From contig NZ_JAVFVU010000003.1 in NCBI RefSeq assembly GCF_030929615.1, positions 248,001 through 312,000 on the forward strand: a DNA stretch of 64,000 nt. Direction: 5' to 3'. This document shows positions 28,112-37,313 of the stretch, piece after piece; within the stretch, counting starts at the first letter, position 1; the number at the start of each line of letters is the position of its first letter. The notes beneath the pieces were generated by a model. It saw nothing but the letters and a program-made list of their open reading frames with translations. It searched no databases and was not told the origin of the DNA. The translations under genes and the position numbers were made by a program. This DNA comes from Dyadobacter sp. LHD-138 (GTDB taxonomy: Bacteria; Bacteroidota; Bacteroidia; Cytophagales; Spirosomataceae).

Positions 28112-28769
28112 TCATTTCATCTGATGGTCCGTCGGATAGTCCCAAATTGACTCTGCCCAGACATAACTCCCCGGTTTCAAAGTCAGAAAAATGCCTTTCT
28201 GCTCCTCGATCCGCACTCTGATCAATCCCGGACCAAATTCGTGGGTTGGATAAAAACGCGTGTAATTCAACCTTTGAATGATCGAGAAAGACGTTGAACC
28301 ACCTTCAATGATCAATTCTTCGACTTTTGCCGGGCTCATCACATTTTCAACCACTTCCGCAATGGACTCCCTGATCCTGGCCGGAAGACCTAAAACATCA
28401 TGGCAATCCAGATGGTTTGTCGCTATAATTACTTTGTTTTTCCTTTCCAGGCTATCAATAATTTCTGCTGTCCATCCGGCAATGAGCTTTTGCCCTGCTC
28501 GATTGAACAAAATAATTTTTCTGACATGTAAAGAACCTCCTGTCCTGCTTCCTTAGAGGCCTTCACCAGCGATCTGCTGTTCACGAACGCGCTCCCGCAC
28601 ACATACAAGATTTTTCCTCCCAAATGCACCTGGTTAAAGTTCTCTTTCCCGAATCTTTCCCGCAACTCCTCATTCCTGGAAATGACTGATGGTGATCGGA
28701 GCCTCCGTTGAAAAAGTACATTTTATACCAATCGATATCATCACCCAGGAAAACCAGGCATTTTATCAA
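28112..28769 (-). pseudogene. broken four-carbon acid sugar kinase (DUF1537/OtnK) gene
   Basis: Three overlapping minus-strand frames together spell the C-terminal domain of a DUF1537 kinase. 28429-28665 encodes GGKILYVCGSAFVNSRSLVKASKEAGQEVLYMSEKLF. After a frameshift, 28112-28510 continues with NKVIIATNHLD, ELIIEGGSTSFSIIQRL and ends LTLKPGSYVW, the family's GG.T.....l and LK.GsyxW blocks. The rightmost frame (28581-28769) is a further shifted piece. The N-terminal half, with the substrate-binding domain, is absent. The family phosphorylates four-carbon acid sugars such as threonate or erythronate; this copy cannot be functional. Confidence 0.75.
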
Positions 28770-28993
28770 AATTAATATGCTGTCTTTTTAGACCCATTTG
28801 ATGTAAATCAGAAGATCAATTTGCAGTGATCATATCAAAAACAGGTCGGTTTACTCGATTTATATATAACAATTAAAAATTGGTTATTCTGACAAATTGA
28901 GTTAAAATAAAACTTCGAAATCACTGCTTCACAAAATAAAATGCAAATTTTTTTCCATAAATCGATGATATATGCATAATAATTGTAATTTTA

Positions 28994-29007
28994 CGGGTAC
29001 GTACCCG
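28994..29007. promoter_or_regulatory. LacI-type operator, perfect palindrome
   Basis: CGGGTACGTACCCG, a perfect 14-bp palindrome with central CG, 49 bp before the start of the exported oxidoreductase gene at 29057. It is one of a family of related sites at 30127, 30202, 41675 and 46387. The adjacent LacI-family regulator at 45117-46181 is the likely binder (inference). Confidence 0.75.
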
Positions 29008-29056
29008 AAGCTCATTTGATCTTAACTATTCCTAACCTCTTTTCCTTTCATTTTGA

Positions 29057-30061
29057 ATGAATAACCTTAGCAGAAGAAAATTTATAGGTTCAGCCGTGGC
29101 CAGCGGTGCAGCTTTGAGTTTGATGGACATACTCCCGTCTCATGCAGGCAAAGCCGATGGTAAAAGAATTGGAATCATTGGCCTGGACACTTCCCACAGT
29201 ATCGCATTCACCAAGGTTTTGAATGCCGCAGAACCTAATCCCGCCTATGACGGCTATCGGGTCGTAGCAGCCTACCCTTATGGCAGCAAAGACATTGAGA
29301 CCAGCGTTAAGCGGATTCCGGATTACATCGACCAGGTAAAAAAACTGGGTGTCGAAATAGCGGGCTCCATTAAGGAACTGCTTACAAAAGTAGATGTGAT
29401 CATGCTGGAAACCAATGATGGCCGCCTTCACCTGGAACAGGCAACGGAAGTGCTTAAGTCAGGAAAAAAAATGTTTATTGATAAGCCCGTTTCGGCTTCC
29501 TTATCCGACGCAATTGCTATTTACGATCTGGCGAAAAAATATAACACACCGATTTTTTCCGCTTCTTCCCTGCGTTACATCAAAGGCATTGAAGCAATAG
29601 ATAAAGGAAAGGTTGTTGGGGCCGATACATTTAGCCCTGCCGCACTGGAAAAAACGCATCCGGATTTATTCTGGTACGGGATTCATGGCGTAGAAACGCT
29701 TTACACCGTGATGGGTATGGGATGTAAAACCGTGACCCGCATCAACACGCCTGATACCGATATCGTTGTCGGCATTTGGGCAGATGGACGCACGGGCACT
29801 TTCCGTGGAACACGAACCGGAAAACATGACTACGGTGGAACCGTTTTCACACAAAACGGCAACAAAACACTCGGGCCTTATGGTGGGTATGAGCCCCTTT
29901 TGGCGGATATTATTAAATACTTCCAAACCGGACAAGTTCCTGTAACACCTGAGGAGACAATCGAAATATTCACATTTATGGAAGCTGCCGACGAAAGTAA
30001 ACGCCAGGGCGGAAAGCAGATTACACTGGAAAGTGTGCTATCGAAAGTCAAAAATAAATGA
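29057..30061 (+). CDS. Gfo/Idh/MocA family oxidoreductase, Tat-exported
   Basis: 334 aa. Twin-arginine signal SRRKFIGSAVASGAALSLM at residues 5-23. The Rossmann domain opens RIGIIGLDTSHSIAFTKVL; the GxxxxxH pattern departs from the strict GxGxxG. The family's EKP motif is IDKPVSASLSDA near residue 140. A shorter C-terminal domain ends in a KGIEAIDKGKVVG to WYGIHGVETLYTVMG stretch with a His. It is the first gene of the LacI-controlled carbohydrate locus, with the operator 49 bp upstream. Redox chemistry on a sugar or sugar acid in the periplasm is likely; the exact reaction is unknown. Confidence 0.9.
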   Translation: MNNLSRRKFIGSAVASGAALSLMDILPSHAGKADGKRIGIIGLDTSHSIAFTKVLNAAEPNPAYDGYRVVAAYPYGSKDIETSVKRIPDYIDQVKKLGVEIAGSIKELLTKVDVIMLETNDGRLHLEQATEVLKSGKKMFIDKPVSASLSDAIAIYDLAKKYNTPIFSASSLRYIKGIEAIDKGKVVGADTFSPAALEKTHPDLFWYGIHGVETLYTVMGMGCKTVTRINTPDTDIVVGIWADGRTGTFRGTRTGKHDYGGTVFTQNGNKTLGPYGGYEPLLADIIKYFQTGQVPVTPEETIEIFTFMEAADESKRQGGKQITLESVLSKVKNK

Positions 30062-30112
30062 AATTATATTCTGTATTAACGCATTTAAACATACGATTTA
30101 AGTGATATTATT

Positions 30113-30154
30113 TTGTTTATGCCTTACGGGTACGTACCCGTAAGGCATAAACAA
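30113..30154. promoter_or_regulatory. 42-bp perfect palindrome containing the LacI-type operator
   Basis: Two 21-nt arms (30113-30133 and 30134-30154) are exact reverse complements with no loop, centred on CGGGTACGTACCCG (30127-30140). It lies 52 bp after the oxidoreductase stop and 117 bp before the SusC start. It can therefore be both an operator for the SusC promoter and, as RNA, a hairpin ending the upstream transcript. Confidence 0.75.
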
Positions 30155-30201
30155 CTAGCAACTGTTTTACAAATCTGTTCATTCACATTTTACAGAATTT
30201 A

Positions 30202-30215
30202 CGGGTGCGTAACCG
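30202..30215. promoter_or_regulatory. second, imperfect LacI-type operator before SusC
   Basis: CGGGTGCGTAACCG differs from the perfect operator at two positions. It lies 56 bp before the SusC start and 61 bp beyond the end of the operator core in the 42-bp palindrome. Two sites this close could be bridged by a LacI-family dimer pair (inference). Confidence 0.55.
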
Positions 30216-30270
30216 AAGATCAAATCGGAGAAAACTATATTCCTAATAATAACTCTAAAACCCCATATCT

Positions 30271-33200
30271 ATGAATTTCAAATACCTTTATCTCAGGTTG
30301 GTAACCCTACTGGCCTTCACTTTCTATTTGACCGGCACTACGGTGTCAGTTGCTCAGGACAGCAGGGAAATCAAGGTCACCGTTCTCGACAGTGCTTCCC
30401 GAACCTCTTTACCCGGTGTTAATATTTCGGTAAAAGGCACCACGCGTGGAGGCGCAACTGATGTTGATGGCAAATTCAGTATCAATGCTTCCAGCAATGA
30501 AACATTGGTCCTGTCTTTCATAGGCTATGAAAAACAGGAAATTTCTGTTGGTACAAAGTCCCAGATCAACGTATTGCTACATCCAAGTATGACCGTCCTG
30601 GATGAGCTCGTCGTTATTGGTTACGGTACTCAGAAAAGAAGTGAGCTTACGGGTGCTGTCACTTCCATTAAAGCTGATGACATACAAAAGGTAGCGTCCA
30701 ATAGCTTTACCAGTGCTTTACAGGGAAAAATCCCAGGTGTTTTTATCAACCAGACAAGCGGTGCGCCAGGTGGCGCTTCTTCTGTCCGAATCAGGGGTGT
30801 GGGTACAACGGGAGGCAACCAACCGCTTTACGTTGTTGACGGATTTCCTCTGGGTGGTGGAGGAATGGATATCTCAGGAAGTTCAGACCGCATCGACGGC
30901 ATGTCAATCATCAATCCCAATGACATTGAATCAATCGAGGTACTAAAAGATGCCGCAGCTGCTTCTATTTATGGAGCGCGTGCTGCTAACGGTGTAATCC
31001 TGATTACAACCAAACGTGGAAAAGACGGTACGACAAGGGTTAATCTGGACGCCTACACAGGAATACAGCAGTTATGGAGAAAACCAGAATTCCTGAATGC
31101 TACGGAATTTACTACGCTCGCCAACGAATTATATACCAATTCTGGTATGACACCAAATCCCGAATGGGCCAATCCTGCTTCCTTTGGAAAAGGAACGAAC
31201 TGGATCAATCAGGTATTCGGCAATGCGCCTGTTCAGAACTACGATTTGAGGATTTCAGGCGGAAGCAAAAAAATGACCGGTGCACTATCCCTGGGTTATC
31301 GCGATCAGCAGGGAACACTGATTGAAACCTGGTACAAACGCTTTACAGGGCGTATCACCAGTGATCTAAAGGTAAGCGATAAACTACGTTTTGGAAGCTC
31401 ACTTGCGTTCGCACTATCAAGAGCCAAGGGGCAGCAAAATCAGGAAATGCGCATCGGTATTTTCAATCTCGCCCAGCAGTTTTATCCTACACTTGGGCCG
31501 GATGATGTTGTTAACGGCTCTTCTGCTTATTACACGACACAGGGGGATAACCCCTTACTACGTGCAAAATCGATTGACAATCAGTTGAAAAATATGCGTG
31601 TATTCGGAAATATTTTTGGTGAACTTGAAATCATTCGGGGTTTGAAATGGAAAACCAATGTAGGTATCGATACCGATAACAACCGCAATTCCACCTGGGA
31701 ACCTAAGGCAGAAAGAGGACACTACAGAAACCTGCAGGCGACCTTGGGAGAAACCTACTCTCAGGGACTGAATTGGCTTGTTGAAAACACTTTGGCTTAT
31801 TCCACTACTTTCGGAGGGCACAGCTTATCTGCCGTTGTAGGGCAAACCGCACAAAAAAATAAAAACAACTGGATTGGCGTTACCGCCAGAGACTTCCAGA
31901 ATGAACAACTTCACGTTGTTAACGGAAGCAAGGATACCGAGCGCAGAGCCTCCGGTACAGGATCACAGTATACTCTAGCTTCGTATCTGGCAAGGGTAAA
32001 TTACGCTTTTAAAGACCGATACATGCTTTCTGCCAGCATCAGACGTGACGGTTCCTCCAACTTTGGACCAAGTCATAAATGGGGAAATTTCCCTTCCGTG
32101 TCTGCCGGCTGGAACATTGCACAGGAAACATTTATGAAAAATGTTACACCTGTTAATTCGCTAAAACTTCGTGCAAGCTGGGGGCAACTTGGAAACGATG
32201 CAATCGGTTCTTTTGGATACCTGAGTAGCATTCGGCTTGGAACGGTAAACGACAACTACGTTCTGGGGCCCAATCAGGCACTTGAAATCGGAGCTTCCAT
32301 GTCTCGCCCGGGCAACCCCAATCTGAAATGGGAAACCAGCGAACAAACCAACTTCGGTATTGATGCCAGCTTGTTGAATAACCGTTTGTACCTAACTGCG
32401 GATTATTACATCAAAACAACAAAGGACATGCTGGTAAGCTTGCCCGTATCATTTGAAGCTGGTTTTCAGGCAGCCCCTTCTGTAAATGGTGGCAAGGTAA
32501 GAAACAGCGGTATAGAATTACTTTTGGGTTATCGCGGAGAGATCGGCGCATTTACGTATGATGTAAGCGGAAACGCAGCAACACTCCGGAACGAAGTATT
32601 GAGCCTTGGTGTAGGGCAACCAATTAACGGGCCTACACTGGGTTTTACAAGTATCAGTCCTTCCTATACCGAAGTGGGGCAGTCGATCGGATATTTCCGC
32701 GGCTACATCGTCGATGGTATCTATCAAGAAAATTCAGAAGTAAACAAGACTTTACAGCCTAACGCAGTAGCAGGAGATTTCAGATATCGTGATGTAAATG
32801 GTGATAACCGGCTTACCGATGCTGACCGGGTAAAACTGGGAAGTCCTTGGCCAACCATGACTTATGGAATGAATCTGGATCTTGGTTATAAAGGGTTCGA
32901 TCTGAATGTCATGTTGCAGGGTGTTGCAGGAAATCAGATCTTCCACTCGAATAAATTTGCCACTACGCCGCTCAAATATTTTGGAGGTTCAGGAGTTGTC
33001 AATGGTTCAAAGGACGTTTTGAACAGATGGACACCAGGTAGCGGACGCAACGAAATCCCGCGCCTTGCCTATGTGGATGCGAACGGTAACTATGCCAACA
33101 GTTCCTCATTCTATGTTGAAGACGGTGACTATATGCGTATCCGTAACATTACACTGGGATACAGAATACCTCAGACGCTTATCACTAAAACACGTATGTT

Positions 33201-33366
33201 CCAAAGTGCACGCTTTTATGTGAGCGCTCAAAACCTGTTCACCTTTACAAAATACTCAGGTTTCGATCCGGAGGTCGGCAGCACCAATCCATTGCAGTCC
33301 GGTGTCGACAATGGCGTTTATCCTCAGCCAAGGACATTTATGGCAGGTATTAATTTTGGTTTTTAA
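30271..33366 (+). CDS. SusC/RagA-family TonB-dependent transporter
   Basis: 1031 aa. Signal peptide about residues 1-28 (TVSVAQD), CarboxypepD_reg domain (VTVLDSASRTSLPGVNISVKG), VVIGYGTQKRSELTGAV before the plug, then ESIEVLKDAAAASIYGARAANGVIL near residue 230, and a barrel ending AGINFGF. No STN domain, consistent with control by the LacI-type operators just upstream and not by FecR signalling. It forms a pair with the SusD gene that starts 24 bp later and imports the locus substrate. Confidence 0.95.
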   Translation: MNFKYLYLRLVTLLAFTFYLTGTTVSVAQDSREIKVTVLDSASRTSLPGVNISVKGTTRGGATDVDGKFSINASSNETLVLSFIGYEKQEISVGTKSQINVLLHPSMTVLDELVVIGYGTQKRSELTGAVTSIKADDIQKVASNSFTSALQGKIPGVFINQTSGAPGGASSVRIRGVGTTGGNQPLYVVDGFPLGGGGMDISGSSDRIDGMSIINPNDIESIEVLKDAAAASIYGARAANGVILITTKRGKDGTTRVNLDAYTGIQQLWRKPEFLNATEFTTLANELYTNSGMTPNPEWANPASFGKGTNWINQVFGNAPVQNYDLRISGGSKKMTGALSLGYRDQQGTLIETWYKRFTGRITSDLKVSDKLRFGSSLAFALSRAKGQQNQEMRIGIFNLAQQFYPTLGPDDVVNGSSAYYTTQGDNPLLRAKSIDNQLKNMRVFGNIFGELEIIRGLKWKTNVGIDTDNNRNSTWEPKAERGHYRNLQATLGETYSQGLNWLVENTLAYSTTFGGHSLSAVVGQTAQKNKNNWIGVTARDFQNEQLHVVNGSKDTERRASGTGSQYTLASYLARVNYAFKDRYMLSASIRRDGSSNFGPSHKWGNFPSVSAGWNIAQETFMKNVTPVNSLKLRASWGQLGNDAIGSFGYLSSIRLGTVNDNYVLGPNQALEIGASMSRPGNPNLKWETSEQTNFGIDASLLNNRLYLTADYYIKTTKDMLVSLPVSFEAGFQAAPSVNGGKVRNSGIELLLGYRGEIGAFTYDVSGNAATLRNEVLSLGVGQPINGPTLGFTSISPSYTEVGQSIGYFRGYIVDGIYQENSEVNKTLQPNAVAGDFRYRDVNGDNRLTDADRVKLGSPWPTMTYGMNLDLGYKGFDLNVMLQGVAGNQIFHSNKFATTPLKYFGGSGVVNGSKDVLNRWTPGSGRNEIPRLAYVDANGNYANSSSFYVEDGDYMRIRNITLGYRIPQTLITKTRMFQSARFYVSAQNLFTFTKYSGFDPEVGSTNPLQSGVDNGVYPQPRTFMAGINFGF

Positions 33367-33390
33367 ATCACCTTTCATTCGTATATCAAG

Positions 33391-34911
33391 ATGAAAAAAT
33401 ACATAAAACATATCGGCATATTCGTTGCCTCACTGGCAATGGTCTCCTGCGGCGACAGTTTCCTGACTCTGAAACCTCAGGATATACTCACTGATGCTAA
33501 TTTCTTTGTAACAGAATCCGATGCCCAGGCATCACTAACAGGCATATACGCTATTTTACAGCGTGAGGAAACTTTCAGCAACGTGCGCGATGCGGCTGAT
33601 ATTGAGTGGGCTATGGCAGGAGATATGTATGAAATGGACGGGAGTGCAAACCGTATTGAACTGCACTCCCTGAGTCTTCCCGCCAACAACACCATCTTAA
33701 GGGATGTCTATCAGGGTGCATATCAGGGAATCGGACGGGCCAATACGGTGATTGGCAGAGTTTCCAAGATGGAAAAAATCGGTGCGACTGCAAAAGCCAG
33801 TATTATTGCACAAGCCAAATTTCTGAGAAGTTTATTTTATTTCCGTCTGGTAAATTATTGGGGCGGCGTCCCGTTGATTACTGAAGAACTGAATGCCTCC
33901 TCCAATCTGGAAATTTCACGGGCTCCCGCGTCTGAGGTTTGGGCGCTCATCGAAGCCGATATGAAAGAAGCGGCTGCAGTTTTACCGGCAACATGGACAG
34001 GTGCAAATATCGGACGTGTTACAAAAACAGCGGCATTGGGTTATCTGGTGAAAGCGGCATTATGGCAGGCAAAATATACTGATGCAGTAAAATACAGTGA
34101 AGAAATTATTGCTGCAAACGTACACGATCTTTTGCCAAAATTCCGGGACGTTTTCAGGGAAACAAACGAGAATAACAAAGAGATCCTGTTCTCCACCCAA
34201 TTCCGGACATCTGTTGATGCAGAAGGCAACAACCTTGTAAAAAGGACTGCACCTCGGGGGGCTCCGTCTGTTTATACCGGAAGTGCTGCGTGGAGTAATT
34301 TCGTTCCCCAAAAACACTGGGTTGATTCTTTTGAAAAAGACGCCGCTGGGAAAATTAAGGACAGCCGTTATTGGGATGTCATTATCGGTCCGGGAGAAGC
34401 ACACCAGGATATTAAAGCATTTGTAATGCCGGCGAGTGTACCTGCGGGTTGGTCCAAAACAGGTTTTATCGTAACCAAATACTGGGAAGCACCGGCGCTT
34501 ACCAATGCGGGTGTGAACACGCCCGTGCTTCGGTTTGCAGAAGTACTTTTAAACTATGCCGAGGCGCTTAACGAAACCGGCAAACCAGAAGAAGCCATGA
34601 AACAGGTCAACAGAATCAGAACCCGGGCAGGCCTAACTCCCAAACCATCAGGCCTGGCAAAAGATGCAGTGCTGGATGCTATTTTTTATGAGAGACGTAT
34701 GGAATTTATCTGGGAACCGGCAGGCTCATTTTCGGATCTGAACCGCCGCGGACGATTTATTTCCTTTGTAAAAGAAAACCGTCCGAATGCTGCTACGCTT
34801 GAAATCGATAAAAAACCCTGGCTTGCAACAGTCCCTATTTTGTTCCCGATACCACGCGAAGCCTGGGACAAGAATAAGGCGCTGGTTCAAAACCCGCACT
34901 ATACCTTTTAA
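33391..34911 (+). CDS. SusD/RagB-family surface lipoprotein
   Basis: 506 aa. Lipobox LAMVSC (Cys about residue 21), followed by GDSFLTLKPQDILTDANFFVTESDAQASLTGIYAILQ. Further blocks are AKFLRSLFYFRLVNYWGGVPLITEEL and, near the C-terminus, IFYERRMEFIWEPAGSFSDLNRRG, all typical of RagB/SusD. It captures the ligand on the cell surface for the SusC encoded upstream. A tandem hydrolase gene follows 39 bp downstream. Confidence 0.95.
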   Translation: MKKYIKHIGIFVASLAMVSCGDSFLTLKPQDILTDANFFVTESDAQASLTGIYAILQREETFSNVRDAADIEWAMAGDMYEMDGSANRIELHSLSLPANNTILRDVYQGAYQGIGRANTVIGRVSKMEKIGATAKASIIAQAKFLRSLFYFRLVNYWGGVPLITEELNASSNLEISRAPASEVWALIEADMKEAAAVLPATWTGANIGRVTKTAALGYLVKAALWQAKYTDAVKYSEEIIAANVHDLLPKFRDVFRETNENNKEILFSTQFRTSVDAEGNNLVKRTAPRGAPSVYTGSAAWSNFVPQKHWVDSFEKDAAGKIKDSRYWDVIIGPGEAHQDIKAFVMPASVPAGWSKTGFIVTKYWEAPALTNAGVNTPVLRFAEVLLNYAEALNETGKPEEAMKQVNRIRTRAGLTPKPSGLAKDAVLDAIFYERRMEFIWEPAGSFSDLNRRGRFISFVKENRPNAATLEIDKKPWLATVPILFPIPREAWDKNKALVQNPHYTF

Positions 34912-34950
34912 TTATTATCAATTGATCGAAGGATTTGCTAAACCCTTATC

Positions 34951-37290
34951 ATGATTAAATTAAACCATTTTTTATTGCTTCCGCTGACGCTATGCTGCCT
35001 TGCTGCATCTGCACAATCCGGCATGGAACGGCGAAAGCAATATCTGGATGAAATTTTAAAAATTAACCAGTCAAAAGACCACCGTCATCCGATTAGCCGC
35101 CGGGTGACGGTATTGGACAGTACCTGGATGGAATGGCAGCAGCGAACCGGAGAACTTCCTCCGGATTTTGATCAGATGCCATCCATCCCCTTTTTGCCTG
35201 AACCGCTGATCATGCAAAAAAAAGGAAAATCATATCCGGTTAAAACACAAGCGGAATGGAATAGTCGGCGGGAATATATCAAAGAACAATTTCAGCACTG
35301 GGTCTCGGGAACCGTGCCTCCTGCCCCAAAAGATTTCAAAGTAAAAATCCTCTCTGATAAAGTTGAGGACGGGACTAAAATCCAGCGCATAGCATTGTCA
35401 TTTGGCCCGGGTTATCAGGCAAAAATGACTTTTGAATTGCTGATTCCCGAGGGAAGCGGGCCATTTCCCGTTTACATGACGCCATGGACGCACCGCAACT
35501 GGGCGCAACTCGCACTTCGCCGCGGTTACATTGCCTGCGTGTATGCCGGTGCCGATTCAAAAGATGATACCCAGGCCTATCAGGCAATTTATCCTGAATA
35601 TGATTTTACAGCGCTGATGCGCCGCGCATGGGGAGCTTCGCGGGTAATTGATTATCTGGTCACGAGAAAAGAGGTTAATACAAAGCAAATTGCTATTTCC
35701 GGTCATTCCCGTAATGGCAAACAGGCGCTATGGGCGGGTGCTTTCGATGATCGTATTTCAGCCGTTGTTTCAAGTAGCTGCGGCACGGGGGGGATCACCC
35801 CCTGGCGGATGAGCGATCCGCAGTATGTAAATCAGACGCTGGATGACATAACCTCCAACGCTGCACACTGGTTTCATCCCCGGCTCCGCTTTTTCTTTGG
35901 GCGGGAAGACAAATTGCCCGTCGATCAAAATCTGCTTATCTCACTTGTTGCTCCGAGAAATATACTCTTTCAATATTCTACCGTTGAACAGCAGCTTAAT
36001 CCCTGGGCCAGCGAACAATCGTATCACTCGGCAAAAAAGGTATTCTCATTTTTAGGAGTACCGGATAACATTGCGCTGGCACCACGGATGGGCGAACACG
36101 CCGTTGCTGCACGGGATGTACAAAAGTGTATCGATTTTCTGGACATTCGTTTCGGCCTCAAAAATCTGAACTGGCAAACCACGCTGTATTTTGATTACAA
36201 TTTTGACAAATGGGCATCAGATCATCAATCGGAAAAAGCCAGCGCTGCGGACAGAAAACCGGTGTTTCTTCAGTCAGACCAAACAAAGGAACAATGGCAG
36301 GGACAAAAAAAAGAGATCCTGCAAAATGTAAACTGGCTTTTGGGAAAACAACCTTCAGGAGCAAAGCCGGATACCGTAGCTGTTACGGACCCTTCCCGGG
36401 TAGACTGGATAGATAAAATTACCGGACGCCCCGTTGTCAAAGGAGCAAAAGCTGAACATATTGGGCCATACACTGCCATTGGTGATCACTTGGGCGCGAC
36501 CATTTATTACCCGGTTGATGCTTCCGGCAAAAAAAGGACACAAGCCAACGGAAAGATACCTGTCATCATATATCTTCATGAGTATGCGTACGCACATGGT
36601 TTCGCACACGGATACAGCGCAGAAAGACAGGGTAATGCACGGCTTTTTCAGTCGCTGACTGACCAGGGTTTCGCTGTTTTGGCCTTCGATCTGTTTGGAT
36701 TCGGAACACGTCTGGAAGAAGCGCAATCCTTTTATGACTGCTTTCCCGATTGGTCTAAAATGGGTAAAATGGTAGGTGATACAAAAGCTTGTATCGATGC
36801 GCTTCAAACTTTTGAGGATATCGATTCCTCTAAAATATTTCTATTAGGAAATACCCTTGGAGGTCAGGTTGCACTTTTTACCGCCACCACCGATACACGC
36901 GTGGCAGGTGTAGCCACCGTTGCTGCCTTTTCGCCTTTACGTTCTGCTGACAGTACAGTCGAAAGCATCCGCACCTTATCCCATTGGCATGGCCTCATCC
37001 CCAGGCTGGGATGGTATGCTGACAAGCCAGAGAAAACCCCTGTCGACTATCCTGAAATGATCTCCTGCATCGCACCCAGACCCGTATTAATCATTGCGCC
37101 CGAACTGGATCGATACAGCAATGCCGAAGCAATAAAAAAAGGACTTTCTGACGCAGGTAAGATTTACCGGTTGCATGGAGAATCAAATAATTTACAGGCT
37201 TATTATCCAAAAGAAATTAACCGGATTACCGAACCTATGTACGCCCGGATATCCGGTTTCTTTTCCAGTATTTTAACAAAAACAAAATAG
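34951..37290 (+). CDS. exported two-domain alpha/beta-hydrolase (esterase-like)
   Basis: 779 aa. Signal peptide about residues 1-22 (CLAASAQ). Two alpha/beta-hydrolase domains lie in tandem. The first (about 95-400) has the nucleophile elbow ISGHSRNGKQALWAGAFDDRI, resembling carbohydrate esterase family 15 (glucuronoyl esterase) and acetylxylan-esterase-like proteins; GEHAVAARD may supply the His. The second (about 480-779) has a hydrolase frame (IYLHEYAYAHGFAHGYS, VLAFDLFGFGTRLEEA), but its elbow reads LLGNTLGGQ, where the nucleophile Ser is Thr. The second domain may be inactive or have changed chemistry. Likely role: removing ester groups from a glycan. Confidence 0.8.
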   Translation: MIKLNHFLLLPLTLCCLAASAQSGMERRKQYLDEILKINQSKDHRHPISRRVTVLDSTWMEWQQRTGELPPDFDQMPSIPFLPEPLIMQKKGKSYPVKTQAEWNSRREYIKEQFQHWVSGTVPPAPKDFKVKILSDKVEDGTKIQRIALSFGPGYQAKMTFELLIPEGSGPFPVYMTPWTHRNWAQLALRRGYIACVYAGADSKDDTQAYQAIYPEYDFTALMRRAWGASRVIDYLVTRKEVNTKQIAISGHSRNGKQALWAGAFDDRISAVVSSSCGTGGITPWRMSDPQYVNQTLDDITSNAAHWFHPRLRFFFGREDKLPVDQNLLISLVAPRNILFQYSTVEQQLNPWASEQSYHSAKKVFSFLGVPDNIALAPRMGEHAVAARDVQKCIDFLDIRFGLKNLNWQTTLYFDYNFDKWASDHQSEKASAADRKPVFLQSDQTKEQWQGQKKEILQNVNWLLGKQPSGAKPDTVAVTDPSRVDWIDKITGRPVVKGAKAEHIGPYTAIGDHLGATIYYPVDASGKKRTQANGKIPVIIYLHEYAYAHGFAHGYSAERQGNARLFQSLTDQGFAVLAFDLFGFGTRLEEAQSFYDCFPDWSKMGKMVGDTKACIDALQTFEDIDSSKIFLLGNTLGGQVALFTATTDTRVAGVATVAAFSPLRSADSTVESIRTLSHWHGLIPRLGWYADKPEKTPVDYPEMISCIAPRPVLIIAPELDRYSNAEAIKKGLSDAGKIYRLHGESNNLQAYYPKEINRITEPMYARISGFFSSILTKTK

Positions 37291-37313
37291 ACATTTATCC
37301 AACCTTTAACGAA

